Source: JAKFEW01 sp036675505 (GTDB lineage Bacteria > Cyanobacteriota > Sericytochromatia > S15B-MN24 > JAQBPE01). Taken from it: 64,000 nt of DNA. The position numbers and the translations under genes are program-made. The stretch covers positions 42,752 to 106,751 of the forward strand of contig JAKFEW010000093.1 in the NCBI GenBank assembly GCA_036675505.1, given 5' to 3'. Positions within the stretch are counted from its first letter, which is position 1. Each line of letters starts with the position of its first letter. Below are positions 35,370-42,986 of the stretch, piece by piece. The notes under the pieces were generated by a model. That model was not told the DNA's origin and ran no database searches. It saw nothing but the letters and a program-made list of their open reading frames with translations.

Positions 35370-37187
35370 TCATCGGACGGCCAGCGGGGGTGTGTAGCTG
35401 GCCGCATGGCGCTCGACGAGGGTGGGAACGTCGAGAATCAGGGCGACGCGCCCGTCGCCGAGGATCGTCGCGCCGCCGATCCCGCGGACCTGGCCCAGGT
35501 AGTCGCCGAGCGCCTTGACCACGACGTCTTGCTGTCCCACGAGGGCGTCGACCACCAGGCCCATCCGGTGCTTGCCGTCGGCCACCAGGATCACGGACAG
35601 GTGGGCCCCCGTGGCCTCATCGGGCGCGAGCGTGAACAACCTCGACAGCCTGAAGACCGGCAGCACGCTCCCGCGCACGTCGATGACTTCATGCTCCTTC
35701 ACGGTGCGAAGCCCTTCGGGCCGCACGCGCAGGGTCTCCTCCACGGCCGACAACGGGATGGCGTAGGTCTGCCTGCCGGATCGAACCAGCAAGGCCTTGG
35801 CGATCGCGAGCGTGAGCGGCAGCTTGACGACGAACCGCGTGCCCCGCGCCGGCTCCGACTCCACGAGCACCTGCCCGCCGAGCTTCTGGATGTTCTGCTG
35901 GACCACGTCCATGCCCACGCCCCGGCCCGAGATGTTCGTCACCTTCGACGCCGTCGAGAAGCCGGGGCGGAAAATCAGCTGCAGCAGATCCTGATCCGAG
36001 GGCGTCTCGTCTTCCGCCAGCAGGCCCATCGACCGCGCCTTGGCCAGCACCCGTGCCCGGTCGATGCCACGGCCGTCGTCGCCGACTGTGATGACGATGT
36101 GGTGGCCCTGCTGCGCCGCCGCCAGCATCACCGTGCCTTCGGCGGGCTTGCCGGCGGCCTCGCGCTCTGCCGAAGGCTCGAGGCCGTGATCCACGCCGTT
36201 CCTGAGCAGGTGGAGCAGCGGGTCGCCGATCTGCTCGATGACGTTCTTGTCGAGCTCGGTGTCGACGCCGCGCATCTCGAGGCGGGCGGCCTTGCCGCAG
36301 TCCCGCGCGAGATCCCGGATGATGCGCGGGAAGCGGTTGAACAGGGACTTCACGGGCACCATGCGCACGCGCATCGTGCTCTCCTGGAGGTCGTCGCTCA
36401 CCCGGCCCACGGACTGCATCGCCTCGTCCAGGCCGCCGACCAGCTCGGCGAGCCGCTCGCGCCTGTCGTCGAGGGAGCCCGAGGCGTCGAGCAGGTGGGT
36501 CAGCCCCGTGCTGAGCTGCGCCACGCGCGTGTGGTGGATCACCAGCTCGCCGACCAGCTCCATCAGGCGGTCCAGGCGCGTCGTCTCGACACGGACGGAC
36601 TGCGATCGATCCGCGCCGGCGGCAGCGTCGGGCGCCGCGGCGTCGGGTGCGGCCGAGCCGGCCGGCGGCAAGAGCGCCGCGAGCTGCACCTGCCGGGCCT
36701 CCGCGGCCACCTGGGCCTTCGCCGCCTCGACCATGCGCGCCATCTTCTCGTAGGGATCGAGCTCGGCCGCGTCGTCGGCGCGGCCGAGCAGCTCGGCGAT
36801 CGCCGCGAACTCCGCCGCCACGTCTTCGCCAGCCTCGCTGCCGGTCGCCTCGACGCGCAGGTGCAGGCGCTTGAAGGCATCGACCGCCAGGAAGACCGCG
36901 CCGTAGTCCGTGGCCGCGAGGTGGCGGGCCCCGTGGCGCACGTCGTCGAAGAGCTGCTCCACCTCGTGGGCGAGGCCCGCCAGGAGGTCGAAGCCCATCA
37001 TCCCGGCCATGCCCTTGAGCGTGTGGATCGCGCGGAACAGGCGGTTCACGAGCTGCTCGCCGGGCCGCTGGCCGTCCACGGCCAGGTGCTCGGCCTCGAG
37101 CAGGGCCTCCTCCAGGGCGCCCAGGTGCTCGCCGCCCTCCGTGAGGTAGTCCGCCAGGAACTCGCCGGCGTCGAAGCCACCGCTCAC
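35370..37187 (-). CDS. cheA: Chemotaxis histidine kinase CheA
   Basis: 605 residues. The HPt domain has phospho-accepting His55 (RAIHTLKGMAG). A short linker with an Ala/Pro repeat (about 170-195) replaces a clear CheY-binding P2 domain. The dimerisation domain (about 195-275), kinase domain (NGVDHGLEPSAER, GDDGRGID, GRGVGMDVV) and CheW-like regulatory domain (about 455-600) are complete. The missing P2 suggests slower or less selective CheY phosphorylation. Its start overlaps the cheW stop by 4 bases. A fragment of a second CheA lies at 52.6 kb. Confidence 0.94.
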   Translation of the reverse strand: MSGGFDAGEFLADYLTEGGEHLGALEEALLEAEHLAVDGQRPGEQLVNRLFRAIHTLKGMAGMMGFDLLAGLAHEVEQLFDDVRHGARHLAATDYGAVFLAVDAFKRLHLRVEATGSEAGEDVAAEFAAIAELLGRADDAAELDPYEKMARMVEAAKAQVAAEARQVQLAALLPPAGSAAPDAAAPDAAAGADRSQSVRVETTRLDRLMELVGELVIHHTRVAQLSTGLTHLLDASGSLDDRRERLAELVGGLDEAMQSVGRVSDDLQESTMRVRMVPVKSLFNRFPRIIRDLARDCGKAARLEMRGVDTELDKNVIEQIGDPLLHLLRNGVDHGLEPSAEREAAGKPAEGTVMLAAAQQGHHIVITVGDDGRGIDRARVLAKARSMGLLAEDETPSDQDLLQLIFRPGFSTASKVTNISGRGVGMDVVQQNIQKLGGQVLVESEPARGTRFVVKLPLTLAIAKALLVRSGRQTYAIPLSAVEETLRVRPEGLRTVKEHEVIDVRGSVLPVFRLSRLFTLAPDEATGAHLSVILVADGKHRMGLVVDALVGQQDVVVKALGDYLGQVRGIGGATILGDGRVALILDVPTLVERHAASYTPPLAVR

Positions 37188-37693
37188 GGGGCGGCCCCCT
37201 CGGCGTGCGCGCTCGCGGCGGCGAGCTCGGCCTCGTCCTGGACGGAGAGCACGCGGGGCAGGTCGAGCATGATCAACATGCGCCCGTCGAGCTTGCCGAT
37301 GCCCGTGATGAAATCGGCGTGGATGCCTTCTTGCAGCATCTCGGGCGTCGGGTCGATCGCGGACGACGCCAGCCGCAGCACCTCGCTCACGGCGTCGACC
37401 AGCATACCGACGGTGCGGCCCCCGACCTCGGTGATGACGATGCGGCTAGTCTTCGAGCGCTCACGGCGCGCCAGGCCGAACCGGCAGGCGAGGTCGATCA
37501 CGGGCACGATGCGCCCGCGCAGGTTCACGACGCCCTCGACATGGCTCGCCGAGCGGGGCACGGCGGTGATCGTGGTCAGGCGCACGATCTCCTGCACCTG
37601 GGCCACGTTCACGGCGTACTCCTCGTCGCCGAGCCGGAAGGTCACCAGCTGGAGCAGCTCGTTCGGCCCCGTCGTTTCGATGGTGACGGACAT
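37184..37693 (-). CDS. cheW: Chemotaxis adaptor CheW
   Basis: 169 residues, single CheW domain: QLVTFRLGDEEYAVNVAQVQEIV, then VEGVVNLRGRIVPVIDL and VGMLVDAVSEVLRL. It links receptors to CheA. The C-terminal 25 residues are an Ala/Glu-rich extension. Its ATG overlaps the MCP stop by one base (TGATG), and its own stop overlaps the cheA start. Confidence 0.94.
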   Translation of the reverse strand: MSVTIETTGPNELLQLVTFRLGDEEYAVNVAQVQEIVRLTTITAVPRSASHVEGVVNLRGRIVPVIDLACRFGLARRERSKTSRIVITEVGGRTVGMLVDAVSEVLRLASSAIDPTPEMLQEGIHADFITGIGKLDGRMLIMLDLPRVLSVQDEAELAAASAHAEGAAP

Positions 37694-39798
37694 CAGTGAC
37701 GGCCGTTGGTAGAGGGCGCGGGGCCCGCGCCGACGAGCGTCGGGGCCGGCGCCCGGCCGACATGGACCAGGAGCTCGCGTCGCCCCACGTCCGCATCCGC
37801 ACCCACCTGGCCGTCCTTGAAGTACGCGACGGACGCCTGCAGGCCGCCGGCCTGCCGTTGCAGGTCGTGGGCCATGCGGTTGATTTCATCGAGGGCGAGG
37901 ACCACCTGGTCGCCGCTGCGCTTCTGCTCGAGGGTGGCCGTGCTGACCTGCTGGGTCATCCGGTTCATCGTCTCGACGGCCTGGGTGATCTGCTGCGAGC
38001 TGCGCGCCTGCTCGCGCGTGGCGCCCGTGACCTGCTGCGTCAGGCGGTTCATGTGGTCGGAGGCGGCCGTGATCTGGGCGGAGGCCGCGCTCTGTTCCTG
38101 GGTCGCCTCGTTGATCTGGGTCATGAGCGTGGTCACCTGGCCAACCGCGGCCACGATCTCCCGCAACGCGCCGCCGGCCTGCTGGGCCAGCTTCGTGCCG
38201 TCCTGGATCGCCGCGTCGCCCTGCTTGGTCGAGCGGATGGCCTGGTCGGTCTCCTTCTGCACGGTCTTGATCAGGTCGGCGATCTCGCGGGTCGCCTTCG
38301 CCGAGCGCTCGGCCAGCTTGCGCACCTCGTCCGCGACGACCGCGAAGCCACGACCGTGCTCACCGGCGCGCGCCGCCTCGATCGCCGCGTTCAGCGCCAG
38401 CAGGTTCGTCTGCTCCGCGATGTCGTCGATCAGGGCCACGATGTTGCCGATCTCCTCGGAGCTCTTGCCGAGCCCCTCGATCACCGTCACCACCTCGCCC
38501 ATCACGTCGTTGATGCGGCCCATGCCCGCGATGGTCTGCTCGACGGCGGCGCTGCCGCCGGTGGCCGCCGACGCGGCCTCCGAGGCGACCTGGTTGGCCG
38601 AGAGGACGTTGGCCGCGACCTGCTGGATGCTCGTCGCCATCTCCTGAATCGACGTCGAGGTCTGGGTCACGGCCGAGGCCAGCGAGTCGGCGTTGCCTGC
38701 CACCTGCTGGATGCTCGCCGCCATCTCCTCGATGGCGCTGCTGGTCTCCTCCACGCTGGAGGCGAGGGCCTGGGCGTTGCCCGCCACCTGCTGGATGCTC
38801 GCCGCCATCTCCTCCATCGCGCTCGAGGTCTCGTTGACCGCCGAGCCGGTCTCGTCGGAGGCCGCCGCGACGCCGTTGGCGTTGGTGCGTACCTCGCCGA
38901 CGATGCCGCGCAGGCTGACGACCATCTGCGCGCAGGCGTTGCCCAGCGCGTCCTGGGGGCCCTTCGGGGCCACGTCCCGCGTGAGGTCGCCCTGCGCGAT
39001 GGCGCCCGCGACGTCGGCGATGCCGCGCAGGTAGGCGATCATCGCGCCGAAGGTGCGGCCCATGTCGCCGAACTCGTCGTTCGACCGGATCTCGGCGCGC
39101 TGGTCGAGGTCGCCCTGGGCGATGCCCTCGGCGGCGGCGGCGATGACGGCGAGGTTGCGGCTGATGTTGCGCGAGATGAAGATGCCGAGGGCCGCCGCGG
39201 CCAGCACGGCGAACCCGATCACGCCGAAGGTGATCGCGAACGCCGCCCTGTAATCGGCTTCGGCGCGGCTGGCCCGCTCGTCGCCGCCCTTGATGTTGAA
39301 GCTGAGCAATTCGCCGAGCGAGCCGGCCACCTGCTTGAAGGCCGGGAACGCCTTGGCGTTGTTCAGGGCGAAGGCCGCCTCGCCCTTGCCGGCCTGGCTG
39401 AGGGCGAGCACCTGGTCGACGCCCGCGAGCCACGCGGGCATCAGCGTGCCGCGGAGCCGGGCGAACGTCGTCCGCTCGAAGTCCGTCGCGATCCTGCCCT
39501 CATAGGCCGCGAGCTTCTGCATGAGCTCGCCGCGCCGGTCCATGATGTCCGCCCGGGTCTTGGCCTTTTCCGCCGCGTCCTTGAGCAGGAGGTGGCGCAA
39601 CACGGCGCGCTGCATGTCGACGCCGATGACGTTCGCCTCGCCGACGACGGAGATCGCGCGCATCGAGCCCTGCGCGAGGTCCTGGGTCGCCTGGTTGATC
39701 CGGCCCATCTGCCAGATCGAGAAGATGCCGAGCACCAGGGTCAGCAGCGCGATGGTCAGGAAGCCTCCGATCAGCTTCCGTCCGACGGTCAATCTCAC
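37693..39798 (-). CDS. Methyl-accepting chemotaxis protein with periplasmic helical bundle
   Basis: 701 residues from GTG 39798, which has GAAGGAGAG about 9 bases upstream. TM1 lies at about 9-31, a periplasmic four-helix-bundle-like domain at about 32-190, TM2 at about 190-212 (VIGFAVLAAAALGIFIS), then HAMP and a long cytoplasmic coiled coil. The hairpin tip EQTNLLALNAAIEAARAGEHG contacts CheA and CheW. The stalk contains 28-residue tandem repeats of the form SSAxEEMAASIQQVAGNA. The C-terminus carries a 45-residue low-complexity tail ending APSTNGRH and no CheR-tethering pentapeptide. Ligand unknown. Confidence 0.92.
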   Translation of the reverse strand: MRLTVGRKLIGGFLTIALLTLVLGIFSIWQMGRINQATQDLAQGSMRAISVVGEANVIGVDMQRAVLRHLLLKDAAEKAKTRADIMDRRGELMQKLAAYEGRIATDFERTTFARLRGTLMPAWLAGVDQVLALSQAGKGEAAFALNNAKAFPAFKQVAGSLGELLSFNIKGGDERASRAEADYRAAFAITFGVIGFAVLAAAALGIFISRNISRNLAVIAAAAEGIAQGDLDQRAEIRSNDEFGDMGRTFGAMIAYLRGIADVAGAIAQGDLTRDVAPKGPQDALGNACAQMVVSLRGIVGEVRTNANGVAAASDETGSAVNETSSAMEEMAASIQQVAGNAQALASSVEETSSAIEEMAASIQQVAGNADSLASAVTQTSTSIQEMATSIQQVAANVLSANQVASEAASAATGGSAAVEQTIAGMGRINDVMGEVVTVIEGLGKSSEEIGNIVALIDDIAEQTNLLALNAAIEAARAGEHGRGFAVVADEVRKLAERSAKATREIADLIKTVQKETDQAIRSTKQGDAAIQDGTKLAQQAGGALREIVAAVGQVTTLMTQINEATQEQSAASAQITAASDHMNRLTQQVTGATREQARSSQQITQAVETMNRMTQQVSTATLEQKRSGDQVVLALDEINRMAHDLQRQAGGLQASVAYFKDGQVGADADVGRRELLVHVGRAPAPTLVGAGPAPSTNGRH

Positions 39799-39845
39799 GG
39801 GCGTTCTCTCCTTCGAGGCTCGGCGGCCGATAGGGCGGGGGTGGG

Positions 39846-40346
39846 CTACTGGGGGTTGACCTTGACGCCCACGGCGACGCCGATGGTGGCGCAGGGCAGG
39901 GTGAGCGAGGTGTCGAGGATGAACATGTTCGGCCAGGTGATCTGCACGTGCTCGCCCGCGATCACCGACGGCACCGTGATGTTCGCGACGAAGCCGTGCT
40001 GGTGCAGGGCGGTGGCGCAGCCGCCGGCGACGATGTTGGCGATCTCGGCCATGCCGGAGGCGGTCATGCCCCACTCGGTGATGTCCTCCATCAGCAGCAC
40101 GCTCGCCATCGCGATGGCCTCCCGCCTCGACATGCCGAAGAGCATCTGCCCCTGGATGCCGCCGGTGAAGCCGACGATGACGTTCACCTCGTGCTCGCGA
40201 GGCATCTGCGCCGGGCAGACCTTCGCCTGCCCGAACGCCGGCTCGGCGTCGAACAGGAGCCCGAGGGTCTCGTGCGTCGCCGATAGGATGGCCCGCACGT
40301 GCGCAGGCGCCTGGGCCAGCAGGCCGGTGTCGAATGTCCGGGTCAT
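39846..40346 (-). CDS. cheX: CheX phosphatase, copy 1
   Basis: 166 residues. The CheX/CheC-type catalytic ExxN motif is present in GMAEIANIVAGG (Glu101, Asn104), followed by the conserved C-terminal strand region. It likely dephosphorylates CheY-P, ending the signal. ATG 40346 overlaps the upstream FapA-like stop by 4 bases, and the MCP follows after 47 bases. Only one ExxN is present, as in CheX rather than CheC. Confidence 0.85.
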   Translation of the reverse strand: MTRTFDTGLLAQAPAHVRAILSATHETLGLLFDAEPAFGQAKVCPAQMPREHEVNVIVGFTGGIQGQMLFGMSRREAIAMASVLLMEDITEWGMTASGMAEIANIVAGGCATALHQHGFVANITVPSVIAGEHVQITWPNMFILDTSLTLPCATIGVAVGVKVNPQ

Positions 40347-41674
40347 ACGTGGGTCCTTTCGAGTCCAAGGTCGTAGGGCGCGATCTCGACGGCGCCGCGG
40401 CCCTCCAGGAAGGTGCTGGCGGGGATGGGCGAGGCGGGGCGCAGGTGCTGCGCCCCGATCTGGAGCGAAACGCCCGGGTGGAGCTGGCCCGCCACGCGGG
40501 CGAACGGGCGCGGCCCGGCCGGGATCTCGGGCGTGTCGGCGATGCAGCTGACCAGCGCGCGATCGCGCTCCTGGAGGTGGGCGATCAGGCCGACGAGCTT
40601 CGTCGCCATCTCGCGCGCGCCCTCGTTGCGCGGATCCTTGGCCAGCCGGCGGTTCTCGTCGAGCAGCGGCGCGAGCCGGTTGAGCTGCTCCACGATCTCC
40701 CGCCGCTCGCGCAGGTGGGCCCTGTTCGGGTCCTCCGGCGGCGGCGGCGGCACGACGGCGACCCGGGTCGCCGCGGCGAACTCGGAGCCGAGCGCGCCCG
40801 CCTCGATCCACGCGATCAGCGAGAGGTCGCCGCCGACGACGGCTCCTCCGATGCGGGCGCAGGGCGCCACGACCGTGCAGCGGATCAGGTCCTCGTGGAC
40901 CACGACGAAGGCGCCCGCGACCAGCGTCGATTGCTCGACGAACTTCGCATGGACGCCCAGCGCGGCCTCGATCCGCGCGTCCTGCCGCACGCCGCCATGG
41001 ACCACGACGTGCCCGCCCGCGCGGATCTGCGCGCCCTGGACGCCGCCCAGGACGTGGACGTCGCCCGTGGCGAGGATCGACGCCGGGTGCTCGACGTGGC
41101 CCGCGATCACGACGTCGCCCTCGACGTCCAGGTGCGTGTCTTCCGCCCCGAGGTCCGCGAGCACCCGCAGGACCGGGCGCACCACGACGGCGTCGCCCTC
41201 CAGGTGCGGCACGCCGGACCGCACGGCCACCAGGAAGTGGCCGTCCATGCTGAGCTCGGCGCCCGCGCCGGCCACCAAGGGCGGATCCACCACGGGGGCG
41301 ATCGCCAGCGTCCGCCCCGTCACCGTCCGGCCGAGCTGCCCGCTGATCGAGGGGTGGCGCCGTGCGAGCACCTCGCCCTCCTCGACCACGAGCGGCAGCG
41401 GCGGCGTCTCGAGCTCCGGGGCGTCGGCTGGCAGCGGGAAGGCGAAGAAGACCCAGCCATCGCGGCCTGGCAGCGCCGGCTCGCCGAGCGCCACGCGCAC
41501 CGCGGTCGGCCCGGCCGCCGCGGGCAGGGTGGCGAGGATGGGGTGCTGCAGGCCGTGGCGCACCCCATTGCGCGCGAGGAGCACGATCGCCTTGTTCGGC
41601 GAGTCGATCACCTCGCCTTCGGCGAGCACGAGGTCGGCGGCCATCTCGTCCTCGGCGATGCGGACGAACGGCAT
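40343..41674 (-). CDS. FapA/DUF342 family beta-helix protein, full length
   Basis: 443 residues, the longest of the FapA-like proteins here. The N-terminal unit (VRIAEDEMAADLVLAEGE, LLARNGVRHGL) is followed by a linker strand domain (HPSISGQLGRTVTG), a beta-helix (about 165-300, e.g. ILATGDVHVLGGVQG), a coiled coil after VAVVPPPPP (about 315-380) and a C-terminal domain (FARVAGQLHPGVSLQIGA). FapA in Vibrio is tied to polar flagellar assembly; here the gene sits between cheY and cheX with coupling overlaps. A scaffold or localising role in the signalling complex is my inference. Confidence 0.82.
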   Translation of the reverse strand: MPFVRIAEDEMAADLVLAEGEVIDSPNKAIVLLARNGVRHGLQHPILATLPAAAGPTAVRVALGEPALPGRDGWVFFAFPLPADAPELETPPLPLVVEEGEVLARRHPSISGQLGRTVTGRTLAIAPVVDPPLVAGAGAELSMDGHFLVAVRSGVPHLEGDAVVVRPVLRVLADLGAEDTHLDVEGDVVIAGHVEHPASILATGDVHVLGGVQGAQIRAGGHVVVHGGVRQDARIEAALGVHAKFVEQSTLVAGAFVVVHEDLIRCTVVAPCARIGGAVVGGDLSLIAWIEAGALGSEFAAATRVAVVPPPPPEDPNRAHLRERREIVEQLNRLAPLLDENRRLAKDPRNEGAREMATKLVGLIAHLQERDRALVSCIADTPEIPAGPRPFARVAGQLHPGVSLQIGAQHLRPASPIPASTFLEGRGAVEIAPYDLGLERTHV

Positions 41675-41677
41675 CGG

Positions 41678-42034
41678 CTAGCCCGCGGCCTTGCCCAGGG
41701 CCTGGAGCACGCGCTCCGGCTTGAAGGGCTTGACGATGAAGTCGGTCGCGCCGGCCTTGATGGCGTCGAGCACCATCGACTCCTGGCCCATCGCCGAGCA
41801 CATGATGATCTTCGCGTCCGGGTGCAGCGCCTTGAGCTCCCGGACCGTCTCGATGCCGCCCATATCGGGCATGGTGATGTCCATCGTGACCACGTCGGGC
41901 CGGACGTTCGGGTAGGCGGCGATCGCCTCGCGGCCGGTGCCCGCCTCGGAGCACTCGTAGCCTTCCTGCACCAGGATCTTCTTGAGCAGCTGTCTCATGA
42001 AGGCGGCGTCATCCACGATCAACACCTTGGCCAT
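41678..42034 (-). CDS. cheY: Chemotaxis response regulator CheY
   Basis: 118 residues, single REC domain with Asp8-Asp9, phospho-acceptor Asp52 (VTMDITMPDM), Ser80 in the Ser/Thr position and Lys102 (FIVKPF). ATG 42034 has GGAGG about 9 bases upstream; an in-frame GTG 3 codons earlier would overlap that SD. It is the first gene of the che operon, directly ahead of FapA and CheX. It is the likely target of CheA and CheX. Confidence 0.93.
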   Translation of the reverse strand: MAKVLIVDDAAFMRQLLKKILVQEGYECSEAGTGREAIAAYPNVRPDVVTMDITMPDMGGIETVRELKALHPDAKIIMCSAMGQESMVLDAIKAGATDFIVKPFKPERVLQALGKAAG

Positions 42035-42344
42035 CCCACGCACCTCCTGCCCTGACTGCCGAACCTGGCGTTATCGTAGACGGCCCGCTGGTCCCGATGA
42101 CAGGGTCCCGCGGCTCGACATGGTCCCGATGTCGCCCGCGCCCGCCGTTTCGCCTGTTTGACCCGCGTAAGCCATTTTGGGCGAGGCGGACCTCGCGATC
42201 GATCGCGGCGAGCAGGGGTTTCGCTCGCGCAGCTGATTTCGCCGGGCGCCAGGGGTTTTCCCCCGATGTCGACCCCTGCGCGGGCATGGGACGATAGTCC
42301 TCGTGGCTCGGGACGTTCGCCCCGTGCCCAGGGAGTGCCGCGCC
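42035..42344. promoter_or_regulatory. Divergent regulatory region between cheY operon and REC-LuxR regulator
   Basis: No gene in these 310 bases. Two direct copies of TGGTCCCGATG (42089-42099 and 42121-42131) lie 32 bp apart, about three helical turns. The first extends to GTCCC-N7-GGGTC (42091-42107). A perfect 14-bp palindrome CGCGATCGATCGCG lies at 42194-42207. These are candidate operators for the divergent operons, most simply bound by the LuxR-type regulator encoded next to them. No clear -35/-10 pair was found. Confidence 0.45.
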
Positions 42345-42986
42345 ATGACTGCCGCCACGAAGACCGCCAGGCTCCTGATCGTCGACGACGAGCCGCACCT
42401 GCTCGAGGTGCTCGCCGAGTGGTTCCGCAGCGCGAACTACGACGTCCGCACGGCCGTCGACGGCATCGAGGCGTTGCAACACCTGCGGGCCCGTCCCGCG
42501 GACGTGATCATCACGGACCTCAAGATGCCGGGCCTGAACGGCCTCCAGCTGCTCTCGGTCTTCAAGGAGCTCGACCCCGCGACCGAGGTGATCTTCCTGA
42601 CCGGCGAGGGCACGATGAGCGACGCCATCCAGGCGCTTCGCGAGGGCCGCGCGTTCGACTTCCTGCTCAAGCCGCTCAAGAACCTCCGGCAGCTCCACGT
42701 GGTGGTCGAGAAGGCGCTCGCGCGCCAGGAAGCCGTCGCCGGATCGGCGCCCGTGGATCCGCTCCAGCCCGCCCGCCCCTGGCCGCCCCACGTCGAGGCG
42801 CTCTCCTCGCGCGAGGCCGAAATCATGAGCCTGCTGACGCAGGGGCTCGACAACCGGGCGATCGGGGACCACCTGTGCCTGAGCGAGAAGACGATCAAGA
42901 ACAACCTCAGCCGGATCTACGAGAAGCTCCAGGTGAAGAGCCGCACCCAGGCGATCGTCTTCTGCCGGGAGCACGGGCTCCTGTGA
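42345..42986 (+). CDS. REC - LuxR-type response regulator, copy 1
   Basis: 213 residues. The REC domain has Asp58 (VIITDLKMPG) and Lys in LLKPLKNL, and a C-terminal HTH of LuxR/FixJ type (LSSREAEIMSLLTQGLDNRAI, KTIKNNLSRIYEKLQV). ATG 42345 has AGGGAG about 9 bases upstream. Its stop overlaps the kinase start (GTGA), so the two are a coupled two-component pair. A close paralogue is at 50561. Probable target: the divergent che operon and its own promoter. Confidence 0.9.
   Translation: MTAATKTARLLIVDDEPHLLEVLAEWFRSANYDVRTAVDGIEALQHLRARPADVIITDLKMPGLNGLQLLSVFKELDPATEVIFLTGEGTMSDAIQALREGRAFDFLLKPLKNLRQLHVVVEKALARQEAVAGSAPVDPLQPARPWPPHVEALSSREAEIMSLLTQGLDNRAIGDHLCLSEKTIKNNLSRIYEKLQVKSRTQAIVFCREHGLL

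Noticed and set aside
35406..40551. Long plus-strand frames (768 and 951 codons) opposite cheA, cheW, the MCP and cheX
   Set aside because: The minus-strand genes are unmistakable; the plus-strand products are low-complexity mirror frames.
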